24,973 nt of DNA from Alphaproteobacteria bacterium. GTDB lineage: Bacteria > Pseudomonadota > Alphaproteobacteria > Sphingomonadales > Emcibacteraceae. Positions 14,280 to 22,461 of the stretch are shown one piece after another (the first letter of the stretch is position 1; every line of letters begins with the position of its first letter). The stretch spans positions 1-24,973 of the forward strand of contig JAADGA010000158.1 of the NCBI GenBank assembly GCA_013152615.1. Reading direction: 5' to 3'. A program made the translations under genes and the position numbers. A model generated the notes under the pieces. It had not been told where the DNA came from. It saw only the letters and a list, made by a program, of their open reading frames with translations, and did no database searches.

Positions 14280-15410
14280 ATGGGGTTGCTTGATCGTAAA
14301 ATATTTCCCAAAGATCTGGTGATGCTGGCGCAGGAGAAGTCGGTATCGGCCAGAAATGAGCTGGTGGAAAACATTATGGATATGTTTTTATCATCTCAGG
14401 GGCGGCTGAATGAACATGAACGCGCCCTGATGAATGACGTCCTGTGCAAACTCGTGTCTTCTGTGGAAAATACTGTCCGCAAGGAATTAAGTCAGCGCCT
14501 GGCCGATGTAAAGGACGTGTCCCCCGAACTGGCGGTGCGGCTGGCCAGCGATTCTATTGATATCGCCGAACCAATGTTGCTCAGAAGCGGGGTGCTGAAG
14601 GATGAGCAGTTGATTGAGATTATCCGCAATCGCACCGAAGCCCACCGCATGGCCATCGCCATTCGCGCCCATGTCAGCGAAGAGGTCAGCAGTGAATTGA
14701 TTGAGCGCAGTCGTGAAGATGTGATTGAAGCCCTGATCAGCAACGATAATGCCCGGATTTCCAAACTCTCGATGGAATATCTGGTGGCGGAATCGCGCAA
14801 TGTTGACCGGTTTCAGGAGCCGCTGTTAAATCGGCATGATTTACCGGTTGAATTGGCCCACCGGATGTACTGGTGGGTCTCTGCGGCGCTCAGGCGCAGG
14901 ATTATCCTTGAATTTGATGTTGAGGCTGCGGTGCTTGATGATGCTCTTGAAATGGCAACAAAAACTGCATTGAAAAGCCATGATTCCGCGACCGGTGTTA
15001 TGAAACCGGCACTCGATCTTGTGCGGGAACTGGCCGCTAACGGCGAATTGAATATCAGTTTTTTACAGCGGTGCCTGCGGCAGGAAAAAGTTAACCTGTT
15101 TGTCGCCGGTCTGACCGAAATGACCGGTCTGGACACAAAAATTATCTGGCGATCGATCAGGGAACGAACCGGGGAAAGTCTGGCGATTATTATCCGGTCT
15201 CTGGAAATCGACCGGGACAGTTTCGCGTCGCTGTTCCTGTTGATTGTGCAATCCCGGTCGGGCGGCAGGGCCAGAACAACGGGGCTGGTAAATCCGGTGT
15301 TATCATTGTATGATGGCATAAAAGTAAAAAATGCCAAGCTGGCGGTAAGGCATTGGCAACGTGACTTTGGGTATCAGGACGCGATAATGGCTATGAGGGA
15401 TGCTGTGTAA
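14280..15410 (+). CDS. DUF2336 domain protein
   Basis: This 376-residue, helix-rich protein has no signal peptide or membrane segment. Its N-terminal two thirds match DUF2336, an alphaproteobacterial family. Typical repeats are visible: SIDIAEPMLLRSGVLKDEQLIEII, then HRMAIAIRAHVSEEVSSELIE, then VIEALISNDNARISKLSMEYL (shown as shared pattern; the first and third span about residues 90-165). These HEAT-like units normally make a scaffold for protein binding. The function is not established. The start ATG has GGAAAAAT just upstream. The next gene, a histidine kinase, starts 2 bases after this stop (TAA at 15408-15410, ATG at 15413). The two products are therefore made together, and a role in the kinase's pathway is a reasonable inference. 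Confidence 0.9.
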   Translation: MGLLDRKIFPKDLVMLAQEKSVSARNELVENIMDMFLSSQGRLNEHERALMNDVLCKLVSSVENTVRKELSQRLADVKDVSPELAVRLASDSIDIAEPMLLRSGVLKDEQLIEIIRNRTEAHRMAIAIRAHVSEEVSSELIERSREDVIEALISNDNARISKLSMEYLVAESRNVDRFQEPLLNRHDLPVELAHRMYWWVSAALRRRIILEFDVEAAVLDDALEMATKTALKSHDSATGVMKPALDLVRELAANGELNISFLQRCLRQEKVNLFVAGLTEMTGLDTKIIWRSIRERTGESLAIIIRSLEIDRDSFASLFLLIVQSRSGGRARTTGLVNPVLSLYDGIKVKNAKLAVRHWQRDFGYQDAIMAMRDAV

Positions 15411-15412
15411 AT

Positions 15413-17125
15413 ATGTTTGGTGGATATGATCAGAAGACCGGGGGTGGTTCCCCCGCCGGAAAGAGGGTGGTGCCTAAATCCAGGCATCAGACGATCATCC
15501 CGCTGGAAATGGTTCAGCGCGTGCGGGCCAACAGGAATTATGACGGCGGTTCCAGACCGGCGAGCATTGCGGATAAAATCCATAAACTTATTTCACATAT
15601 GAGTTTTGATGAAAATGTCCCGCTGTATATATCGACGATTTCCGGTGAACTGGTCTATGTCAATGAGGGCTACAGAACGCTTGTCGCCGTTTGTGAATAT
15701 ACCGGCAAAACCCCGGCAGGCCCGGTCGACAGTCGTCATTTACCACCAAGCCTGATGGCGGTCCTCCATGAGGTTCAGCTTACCCGGCAAAATGTTTCTG
15801 TTGAGGAAACGATAAAAATGCACGGGGTTTTCCGGCAATACCGGTCACGCCATTTCCCGGTTTGCGATGATGATGGTGCCGTGATTGCCGTCGGTGGTAC
15901 CTATGTGGATTATACCGACAAGATCCAGATGCTCGGACAGGAGAATCTGATGCAGCAACGCTTCCGCGATTTCGCCCGCGCTACATCTGACTGGTATTGG
16001 GAAGTTGATCGTAATTATAATATTACCTTTGTTTCGGACCGGCTGATGGCAATTACCGGTAAGCCGGGAATTTTGATGAAGGGTAAACGTTTCGAGGATT
16101 TTGGCGAACTGAAATCCGGCCTCAATGGCCATAATCTGGTTTGCGAGCATTTTCTTGATGCGATGAAGCCGTTCCGGGATCAGCTTTTCCTGATTAAAAA
16201 TTCCGAGGGTGACCGGATATATAATCATTTGAGCGGGGTTCCGGTTTTTGATTCCGCCAGTGGTGAATTCATGGGCTATCGCGGGGCCGGGACGGATGTT
16301 ACGCTGAATTACCGTTCGCAACGCGATACGCTGGCAGCGCAGAAATCACTGGAACATACGCTTGAAGAACTGACCAACAAGAATATTCAGCTCGATATGG
16401 CGTCGGCGGAATCAGAGGCCGCGCTTGGTGCCAAGAGTGAATTTCTGGCCGCGATGAGCCATGAACTCAGAACGCCGCTGAACGCGATTATCGGCTTTGC
16501 CGAGGCGATGAAAATGGAAGTCCATGGCAGCCTTAACGACCAGTATATTTCTTATAGCAAAGACATTATGTCTGCCGGACACCACCTGCTGGATCTGATT
16601 AATGATGTCCTTGATGTCGCGGTTCTGGAGAGCGGCAAGATCAAGCTTGATCTTGAGGAAGTGTCGTTGCAGAGCGTCGTTGACAAGGCGGTAAACCTGA
16701 TTGTTATGCGGGCAAACCAGAAATATCTGGATATCAGCGCAGTCAGGCTGTCCGGGGATTTCTGTATTTACGCCGATGAACGCCGGGCGGTACAGATATT
16801 CGTCAATCTGTTGAGTAACGCAGTAAAATTTACCCCGGAAAAAGGCCGGATCGGTCTGAGGATTAACAGCAATGATCCGGCGGTAATTGCCGTTACCATC
16901 TGGGATACCGGGATTGGCATTCCCGCAGACCAGCACCAGCTGGTATTTGAGAAGTTCCATCAGGCCCGGGATAATATCTATTCCCGTAAGGCGGAGGGCA
17001 CCGGTCTCGGATTACATATTTCCCAACATCTTGCCCGGCTGATGGGCGGCGATATTACCCTGAAAAGTGTGGCAGGTGAGGGCTCTGAATTTACCGTAAC
17101 CTTCCCGCTTCGGCCGGGTCACTGA
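15413..17125 (+). CDS. Cytosolic double-PAS hybrid-free sensor histidine kinase
   Basis: This 570-residue kinase contains two PAS-like sensor regions, at about 60-170 (PLYISTISGELVYVNEGY) and about 185-305 (DWYWEVDRNYNITFVSD). A coiled coil follows (about 310-340), then a HisKA domain with the phospho-accepting H350 in SHELRTPLN. The HATPase_c domain has the N-box (NLLSNAVKF), G1 (DTGIGIP), F-box (FEKFHQ) and G2 (GTGLGLHIS). It has no receiver domain, signal peptide or membrane helices, so it senses an internal cue, possibly through a PAS-bound ligand. The IIGFAEAM context after the histidine is common in alphaproteobacterial PleC/DivJ-like kinases. No response regulator gene is nearby, which makes it an orphan apart from its coupled DUF2336 partner upstream. 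The first ATG was taken, and later starts cannot be excluded. Confidence 0.92.
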   Translation: MFGGYDQKTGGGSPAGKRVVPKSRHQTIIPLEMVQRVRANRNYDGGSRPASIADKIHKLISHMSFDENVPLYISTISGELVYVNEGYRTLVAVCEYTGKTPAGPVDSRHLPPSLMAVLHEVQLTRQNVSVEETIKMHGVFRQYRSRHFPVCDDDGAVIAVGGTYVDYTDKIQMLGQENLMQQRFRDFARATSDWYWEVDRNYNITFVSDRLMAITGKPGILMKGKRFEDFGELKSGLNGHNLVCEHFLDAMKPFRDQLFLIKNSEGDRIYNHLSGVPVFDSASGEFMGYRGAGTDVTLNYRSQRDTLAAQKSLEHTLEELTNKNIQLDMASAESEAALGAKSEFLAAMSHELRTPLNAIIGFAEAMKMEVHGSLNDQYISYSKDIMSAGHHLLDLINDVLDVAVLESGKIKLDLEEVSLQSVVDKAVNLIVMRANQKYLDISAVRLSGDFCIYADERRAVQIFVNLLSNAVKFTPEKGRIGLRINSNDPAVIAVTIWDTGIGIPADQHQLVFEKFHQARDNIYSRKAEGTGLGLHISQHLARLMGGDITLKSVAGEGSEFTVTFPLRPGH

Positions 17126-17185
17126 CGTCTCCGCACCCCGGCCCTGAACACAGGCTTGTCCCTTTATCCTATTGATCCCGGAACG

Positions 17186-18022
17186 TTATTTTACCGGTTT
17201 GATGAATTTATATGTCAGGCGGTCACTTTCACCGATGGCCTTCATTTTGTCGCGGTCGGCAGCCTTGCCGGCGAGGGTTGGCGGCAGCGTCCAGACGCCT
17301 TTTTCGTGAGTATGATTATCTTTCGGGTTGGCATTGATGTCACTTTTTGCCACCAGAACCAGACCGGCCTCCTGCGCGACCTTGATCAGATAGGATGGTT
17401 TGACGTAACCATCGCCCTTTTTGGCGGTTTTGCTTCGGTGATCGACGATGCCATAGACGCCGCCGGGTTTCAGCGCCCGGTATATGGCCTTCATAACAGC
17501 CTCTTCAGTACCGGCCTTTTGCCAGTCATGGAAATTGCGGAATGACAAAACCATATCCGCAGATCCGGCAGGGGCGATCGTAACTTTCTTTGGCGGGGCA
17601 AGCTCGGTAACAATGGTCTTGCCGTAAAGTAGCGGATATTTTGCTATCCGTGCGGCAACCTTTTTGTTGGCGGCAAGGCGGAAGCCTTTGGTTGCCGAAA
17701 GATCAAAGCCGGCACTGTAATAGACCCCGTGATTATGGAGGTAGGGTGCCAGAATTTTCTGATACCATCCGCCACCGCCGGGCCATATTTCAACCACGGT
17801 CATATCTGGCTTCAGGCCAAAAAATTCGAGTGTTTTTTCAGGATGACGGTATTTATCCCGGGCCTTGTTGGCGGCGGAACGCTGGCTGCCCGCGATTACC
17901 TTTTCCAGTGATGTGTCATGTGATGCGGCCATTGCCGGACTGGTCATGGCGACCATGGATGCCGCGTATATCATCGCGACAGTTTTAACGACAGGGGTAA
18001 AATTAATTTTCATGATATTCAT
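17186..18022 (-). CDS. Exported class I SAM-dependent methyltransferase-like protein (COG4798 type)
   Basis: This 278-residue protein begins with a clear Sec signal peptide: a basic start, a hydrophobic stretch and a SPAMA-ASHD cleavage site after about residue 32. The mature part is a Rossmann methyltransferase fold. Motif I reads VVEIWPGGGGWY, a later acidic/aromatic strand contains ADMVLSFRNFHDW, and LKPGGVYGIVDHR marks the following strand region. This matches the predicted periplasmic methyltransferase family. S-adenosylmethionine is not known to be plentiful outside the cytosol, so the real chemistry is open. Two starts are possible: ATG 18022 (AGGA 7 bases upstream) and ATG 18013 (AGGA 8 bases upstream). 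Six 13-bp repeats lie immediately upstream (18028-18105), each containing an AGGRA core. Confidence 0.88.
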   Translation of the reverse strand: MNIMKINFTPVVKTVAMIYAASMVAMTSPAMAASHDTSLEKVIAGSQRSAANKARDKYRHPEKTLEFFGLKPDMTVVEIWPGGGGWYQKILAPYLHNHGVYYSAGFDLSATKGFRLAANKKVAARIAKYPLLYGKTIVTELAPPKKVTIAPAGSADMVLSFRNFHDWQKAGTEEAVMKAIYRALKPGGVYGIVDHRSKTAKKGDGYVKPSYLIKVAQEAGLVLVAKSDINANPKDNHTHEKGVWTLPPTLAGKAADRDKMKAIGESDRLTYKFIKPVK

Positions 18023-18027
18023 CCTTA

Positions 18028-18105
18028 GTTCCTATCTTGGGTTCCTATCTTGGGTCCCTATCTTGGGTCCCTATCTTGGGTCCCTGTTTCGGGTTCCTGT
18101 TTTGG
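18028..18105 (-). repeat. Six perfect-length 13-bp tandem units upstream of the exported methyltransferase
   Basis: The + strand unit is GTYCCTATCTTGG, repeated without spacers at 18028, 18041, 18054, 18067, 18080 and 18093, 78 bp in all. The four units nearest the gene are nearly identical, and the two distal ones have drifted (CTGTTTCGG, CTGTTTTGG). On the transcribed strand, every unit reads CCAAGATAGGRAC or a close variant, so an AGGRA Shine-Dalgarno-like core recurs every 13 bases. The last core is placed correctly for the ATG at 18022. The gap from 18106 to 18320 holds no gene that I can support. Confidence 0.95.
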
Positions 18106-18320
18106 CGGATTATTAAATTCCTGACGCAAGGATAGCCGGAACATAAAATGATTGCACGTAGTTTTTCCAAAGCAGGAATCATTGGTGACCTCCGTGGAAT
18201 TGATTATGAAACAGGCCGGACAGGTTGCGGCCTTGTTGCCGTTATCATAATGCGGGGCCATTCATCCCTTGGCGCACCCCGGGAATGGTGATAGACTGAC
18301 TATAGAAATGGAGAATATAT

Positions 18321-18731
18321 ATGGATGCGTTAAGTCTGGACAAGGTTGAATTTATTATTTCAATTGCCCGGGAGGTCGGGGAATCATCTCTGGCCATTAT
18401 TGGCGATGAACTGGCAGACAACAACGAACCACTTCAATATTCAGAGTTATCACTGGCAGAGCAGGCGGATAATTCCAGCAGTGAGAATTTCGACGGGGAT
18501 TCAGCCTATCTGGAACTGAAATCAGTGATAGACGGCATGAATGAGGAAGAGCGTAACGAGCTGGTTGCCCTGATGTGGCTGGGCCGGGGAACTTATAGCC
18601 GCTCGGAATGGAAAAATGCCGTTATTGATGCCCGCGATGCCAGCAATAATCATACGGTGGACTATATGGTTCGCACACCGTTGCTGCCGGATTATCTTAC
18701 CGAGGGACTGGCAATGATATCAGAGGATTGA
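18321..18731 (+). CDS. DUF3775 family protein
   Basis: This is a 136-residue acidic, soluble protein of unknown function. The match to DUF3775 rests on the start (DKVEFIISIAREV) and on the second half. There, the segments DGMNEEERNELVALMWLGRG, EWKNAVIDARDA, and VRTPLLPDYLTEGLAMI follow in the family order (roughly residues 73-134). No catalytic motif, signal peptide or membrane segment is present. The start ATG has GGAG 7 bases upstream. It is a single gene between minus-strand genes, with its own promoter presumably in 18106-18320, where a GATAGACTGACTATAG stretch is a candidate -10 area. Its neighbours do not suggest a role. Confidence 0.88.
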   Translation: MDALSLDKVEFIISIAREVGESSLAIIGDELADNNEPLQYSELSLAEQADNSSSENFDGDSAYLELKSVIDGMNEEERNELVALMWLGRGTYSRSEWKNAVIDARDASNNHTVDYMVRTPLLPDYLTEGLAMISED

Positions 18732-18779
18732 GGAGGTTGGCAATCGCTGTTATGGTACTGTTTATTCTATAATTTTTTC

Positions 18780-19238
18780 TTATTTTGTAACTTTTTCGAC
18801 GATCAGGATGGTGGCTTCGGCGCCGGTCACCCTGACTTTGTCGCCTTTGGGGGCATCGAAATCCCCCATGACGTTCCAGTGACCGTCGCCGACGCGGACC
18901 CGGCCTTTGCCGTTTTCCATATCCCGGATCAGGTTAAAGGTCTGGCCGACATATTTAAGCCCGCGCTGATTGAGGGTAATATCATCGCTTTCGGTCGGAT
19001 TCCTGTTCAGGAAAGAGCGGCCAGTGAAAACACTGATGATGCTGAAAATCGCGAACAGGATAAACTGGATCTCCCAGCTTAAGTCCGGGAGTGCCAGCAT
19101 AATCCCGCCGATAATGACCCCGGCAATGGCCATCCAGATAAAGATGACACCGGGGATGGTCATTTCAAGGCCAAGCAGCACCAGCGCCGCGATAAACCAT
19201 GTCCAGTAATTTAAGCTATATCCATCCATAAAAGTCAT
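18780..19238 (-). CDS. NfeD family membrane protein
   Basis: This 152-residue protein has three close hydrophobic segments (about 10-30, 32-50 and 55-75). A soluble C-terminal OB-fold domain of the NfeD type follows (GKGRVRVGDGHWNVMGDFDAP then VRVTGAEATILIVE). NfeD proteins work with SPFH proteins in membrane-domain organisation or membrane protein quality control. The SPFH gene lies directly upstream on the same strand, so this is the common qmcA-ybbK type pair. I chose ATG 19238 because AAAGGA stands 7 bases upstream. The frame is open to 19292, but that extension runs into a tandem repeat array. The 108-bp gap to the SPFH gene is mostly that array (19270-19347). Confidence 0.92.
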   Translation of the reverse strand: MTFMDGYSLNYWTWFIAALVLLGLEMTIPGVIFIWMAIAGVIIGGIMLALPDLSWEIQFILFAIFSIISVFTGRSFLNRNPTESDDITLNQRGLKYVGQTFNLIRDMENGKGRVRVGDGHWNVMGDFDAPKGDKVRVTGAEATILIVEKVTK

Positions 19239-19269
19239 ATGTGGTTCCTTTGCCGGTTGATAAAGGGGC

Positions 19270-19347
19270 CAGAAGTCAAAGTCAGGGGTCAAAGCCAGAT
19301 GTCAAAATCAGAGGCTAAAGCCAGAAGCCAAAGCCAGAGGCTAAAGT
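19270..19347 (-). repeat. Six 13-bp tandem units between the SPFH and NfeD genes
   Basis: The + strand unit is close to CAGARGYYAAAGY. It occurs at 19270, 19283, 19296, 19309, 19322 and 19335, each exactly 13 bp, with one to three differences per unit. The array is 78 bp long, the same size as the one at 18028-18105 but with an unrelated unit. Its right end touches the SPFH stop codon (19347-19349), and its left end is 31 bases before the NfeD start. It is therefore transcribed inside a two-gene operon. Confidence 0.9.
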
Positions 19348-20315
19348 CAGCGACCCGAATTCGGCACAGACCCGGATGGCGGTATTTTAGGCGTCATTTT
19401 CGGTGCCTTGCTGATATTTTTCAGCATGTCGGTCATGCCGCCGAGGGCACCAATCACGCCACTGGCTTCAAGCGGCATGAAAACCAGTTTCTCATTGGGC
19501 GAGTTCGCGAACTGGCCCAGCATTTCGACATATTTCTGGGCAACAAAATAATTGATCGCCTGGGGGTCGCCGTGGGCAATGGCTTCTGAGACCATCGCGG
19601 TTGCCTTGGCCTCGGCCTCGGCCTGACGTTCGCGGGCCTCTGCCGCGCGAAAGGCGGCTTCGCGGTGGCCTTCGGCCTGAAGAATAGCCCCCTGCTTTTC
19701 CCCCTCGGCGCGCAGGATTTCAGCCTGACGGAAGCCTTCGGCATCGAGGATATTGGCGCGTTTTTCCCGTTCGGCCTTCATCTGCCGGGCCATGGCTTCG
19801 ACGATATCACGTGGTGGTTCAATATCCTTGATTTCTATCCGGGTAATCTTGATCCCCCATGGTTCGGTGGCATCATCGACGACATCAAGCAGCCGACCAT
19901 TGATACTGTCCCGCTGTGACAGCAGGGCATCGAGGTCCATCGCCCCCATCACCGTGCGCAGATTGGTCATGGTCAGGTTGAGGATCGCCAGAATCATGTC
20001 ATTGACCTCGTAAGTGGCCTTGGCCGCGTCCATGATCTGAAAAAACACCACGCCGTCGGCCCGCACCATGGCATTATCTTTGGTGATCACTTCCTGCGAG
20101 GGAATGTCCAGTACCCGCTCCATCATGCTGACCTTTGAGCCAATGCGGTCAAACAGCGGAATGATAAGGTGAAAGCCGGGTTGAAGGGTTTTGGTATAGC
20201 GGCCAAAACGTTGGACGGTGTAGTTATAGCCCTGACGTACGGTTTGTACGCTCATGAGAATAATGATAATGCCGATAACCAGAAAGGCAATGCCAAATAT
20301 ACCGAATGATGTCAT
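19347..20315 (-). CDS. SPFH/band 7 (stomatin-like) membrane protein, QmcA type
   Basis: This 322-residue protein has one N-terminal membrane anchor (about 5-24). A band 7 domain follows (VQRFGRYTKTLQPGFHLIIP, then DIPSQEVITKDNAMVRADG, about 30-190). A long alanine/glutamate-rich coiled coil is next (about 185-245, repeated AEG units), and the tail is proline-rich. SPFH proteins form large membrane-attached cages or rafts and often partner with NfeD proteins, which here follow downstream. The start ATG has AAGGA 6 bases upstream. The length and the MERVLDIP segment fit the stomatin/paraslipin (QmcA) group better than HflK or HflC, which are normally adjacent genes. The upstream gap (20316-20554) should hold its promoter. 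I see no convincing gene there. Confidence 0.94.
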   Translation of the reverse strand: MTSFGIFGIAFLVIGIIIILMSVQTVRQGYNYTVQRFGRYTKTLQPGFHLIIPLFDRIGSKVSMMERVLDIPSQEVITKDNAMVRADGVVFFQIMDAAKATYEVNDMILAILNLTMTNLRTVMGAMDLDALLSQRDSINGRLLDVVDDATEPWGIKITRIEIKDIEPPRDIVEAMARQMKAEREKRANILDAEGFRQAEILRAEGEKQGAILQAEGHREAAFRAAEARERQAEAEAKATAMVSEAIAHGDPQAINYFVAQKYVEMLGQFANSPNEKLVFMPLEASGVIGALGGMTDMLKNISKAPKMTPKIPPSGSVPNSGR

Positions 20316-20554
20316 GATTTATCCTTCTTCGCTAAGATTAAATGAATGAACTTCGGACTGTACCCTAACAAGCATCTTATGGGAAGTGGACAGGGAAAGA
20401 TATAATCCAGCCCCCGGCGTATATTTCACCAGAAACGAGACCACGCTCAGTGGAGATCTGGTTAATATCCGGATGGGTTCAATTTTAAAAACCAAGCAGG
20501 ATTTCGAGTTCAGTCCGGTTTTATATGTCGCCCGGTCATTATGTCCTCTCCGCT

Positions 20555-21412
20555 TTAATCCAGATAATCAAATCCGATGTCAACCGCGGGAGCGGACTGG
20601 GTGATGCGGCCGACGGAGATATAATCCACTCCGGTTTCGGCGATGGCTTTTATGCTCTCAAGCGTCACCCCGCCCGAGGCCTCAAGTTCAACCCGGCCCT
20701 GATAGTCGTTCACCGCCCGGCATAACTGGTCATTGGTCATATTATCCAGCAGCAGCCGGTCGGCCCCGGCCCGTACCGCGTCCTGCGCCTGTTCCAGAGT
20801 ATCGCATTCGACCGTGATGCCGATGGTGCTGGCGCGGGTGTCGCGGGCGCGGGCGGCCCGGACCGCGGCGGTAATGCTGCCGATGCGGGCGATATGGTTG
20901 TCCTTGATCAGGATACCGTCGTCGAGCCGCATGCGGTGGTTTTTCGCCCCACCCATACGTGCGGCATATTTGGCGAGCTTGCGGTATCCGGGGATGGTTT
21001 TACGGGTATCAAGCAGGCGGCAATCCGTATGCTCTATTGCGCGCACATAAGCCCGGGTGAGGGTGGCGATGCCGGATAAATGTTGCAGGATATTGAGCGC
21101 GGTACGTTCGGCGGTGAGCAGGTTGCGGGCATTGCCGGTGACTTTCAGGATGATGCTGCCCGCGACCACCTCCAGTCCGTCATGGGCAATGACCTCGATC
21201 CGGGCCAGCGGGTCACAGCTCATGATCACCTCTTCGGCCAGAAACATGCCGGCAATCACCATATCCTCCCGGGCGACCATGGCGGCGGACAGGCGGTCAT
21301 CGGCGGCAAGGATGGCAAGGCTGGTCAGGTCGCCGTGGCCGACATCTTCCTCAAGGGCGGCACTGACAAACCGGCGTAATTCCTCTTTGAAAAGTGGCCT
21401 GTCTGTGGTCAT
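20555..21412 (-). CDS. nadC: Nicotinate-nucleotide pyrophosphorylase (carboxylating)
   Basis: This 285-residue cytosolic enzyme converts quinolinate and PRPP to nicotinate mononucleotide, CO2 and pyrophosphate. Conserved parts are DLTSLAI near the N-terminus, LTAERTALNILQHLSGIAT, then DTRKTIPGYRKLAKYA and GGAKNHRMRLDDGILIKDNH, which hold the basic quinolinate and PRPP contacts. ELEASGGV and YISVGRITQS lie near the end. The start is ATG 21412, one base after the nadA stop (TAGGATG), so nadA and nadC are translationally coupled. The frame is open farther upstream, but that part overlaps nadA. The length is typical, with no anomalies. Confidence 0.97.
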   Translation of the reverse strand: MTTDRPLFKEELRRFVSAALEEDVGHGDLTSLAILAADDRLSAAMVAREDMVIAGMFLAEEVIMSCDPLARIEVIAHDGLEVVAGSIILKVTGNARNLLTAERTALNILQHLSGIATLTRAYVRAIEHTDCRLLDTRKTIPGYRKLAKYAARMGGAKNHRMRLDDGILIKDNHIARIGSITAAVRAARARDTRASTIGITVECDTLEQAQDAVRAGADRLLLDNMTNDQLCRAVNDYQGRVELEASGGVTLESIKAIAETGVDYISVGRITQSAPAVDIGFDYLD

Positions 21413-21413
21413 C

Positions 21414-22430
21414 CTAATAGGCCCGGCCCGACATTGGCATGCTGTCGGTCGTCTGCTGGATTTGCGGTGGTGACATCTCCAGCATGCGGTCAAGCGGGGC
21501 TTTGGCCGCCAGTCTCTCCGGCTCGCTGATCTCAATCACCGGGGTGAGGTCGCGCAGGCAATCACGCAGTTTTTCCAGCGTATTCAGCGCCATAAACGGG
21601 CATTGGTTGCAACTGCATTCGCCGTCGATACCCGGGGCGCCGATGAAGGTTTTTTCCGGCGAGGTCTTTTCCATCTGGTGAATAATGCCGGGCTCGGTGG
21701 CGATGATGAAGCTGTCGGCGTCACTTTCACGCACAAATTTGAGGATTGACGATGTTGAACCGACATGATCAGCATGGTTCAGGATATGGGCCGGACATTC
21801 GGGATGGGCGGCAACCGGGGCCAGGGGGTGGCGGGTTTTTAAGTTAATCAGCTCCTTTTCGGAAAATTGTTCATGAACAATACAGGAGCCGGGCCACAGC
21901 ACCATATCACGCCCGGTTTCCTGAACCAGATAGCGGCCGAGATGTTGATCGGGGGCCAGCAAAATCGGCTGATCTGCCGGGATCTGGTCAATGATATAAC
22001 GGGCATTGCTTGAGGTGATGATGATATCGGAATGGGCCTTGACCGCCGCCGAACAATTAATATAAGTCAGGCTGATATGGTCCGGATAGCGCGCGCGAAA
22101 GGCGGCAAAATCATCGACGGGGCAACTGTCTTCGAGCGAGCAACCGGCGGCCATATCGGGCAGAATCACGGTTTTCGCCGGGTTGAGAATTTTGGCGACC
22201 TCGGCCATGAAGCGCACCCCGCAAAAGACGATAACATCGGCATCGGTGGCGGCGGCCTTGCGCGATAAATCGAGGCTGTCGCCGACAAAATCCGCCAGAT
22301 CCTGAATCCGGCCATCCTGATAATAATGGGCCAGGATCACGGCGTTCCTTGTCTGGCGCAACTGGTTGATTTCTGCCAGTAGTTCTGCGTCACCGGGGCC
22401 GACTTTTCCGTTCAGGGGTATAGACATCAT
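21414..22430 (-). CDS. nadA: Quinolinate synthase
   Basis: This 338-residue [4Fe-4S] enzyme condenses iminoaspartate from NadB with dihydroxyacetone phosphate to make quinolinate. The three cluster cysteines are identifiable by alignment with E. coli: C103 (DSCPVDDF), C183 (GSCIVHEQF) and C277 (QCPFMALN). Also visible are [16 protein letters not shown], the [10 protein letters not shown] segment and GSTSSILKF. Two consecutive ATGs (22430, 22427) are possible starts, and only a weak Shine-Dalgarno (AAGTGG) precedes them. It is followed by nadC with a 1-base gap. A sigma-70-like promoter lies at 22462-22489. The usual nadB partner is absent from this operon and sits at the far left of the window. 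Confidence 0.97.
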   Translation of the reverse strand: MMSIPLNGKVGPGDAELLAEINQLRQTRNAVILAHYYQDGRIQDLADFVGDSLDLSRKAAATDADVIVFCGVRFMAEVAKILNPAKTVILPDMAAGCSLEDSCPVDDFAAFRARYPDHISLTYINCSAAVKAHSDIIITSSNARYIIDQIPADQPILLAPDQHLGRYLVQETGRDMVLWPGSCIVHEQFSEKELINLKTRHPLAPVAAHPECPAHILNHADHVGSTSSILKFVRESDADSFIIATEPGIIHQMEKTSPEKTFIGAPGIDGECSCNQCPFMALNTLEKLRDCLRDLTPVIEISEPERLAAKAPLDRMLEMSPPQIQQTTDSMPMSGRAY

Positions 22431-22461
22431 ATTTACGCCACTTTAATCAATATATATCTTG

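Noticed and set aside
18028..18105. CRISPR array or LexA site made of repeated GTTC
   Set aside because: Units are contiguous with no spacers, so it is not CRISPR. The GTTC copies are 9 bases apart rather than 7, so they do not fit the LexA box.
20386..20604. Possible 72-residue + strand ORF starting at GTG with GGGAA before it
   Set aside because: It overlaps the end of nadC on the other strand, has no recognisable domain, and its codon third positions look mixed. Conservation would be needed to revive it.
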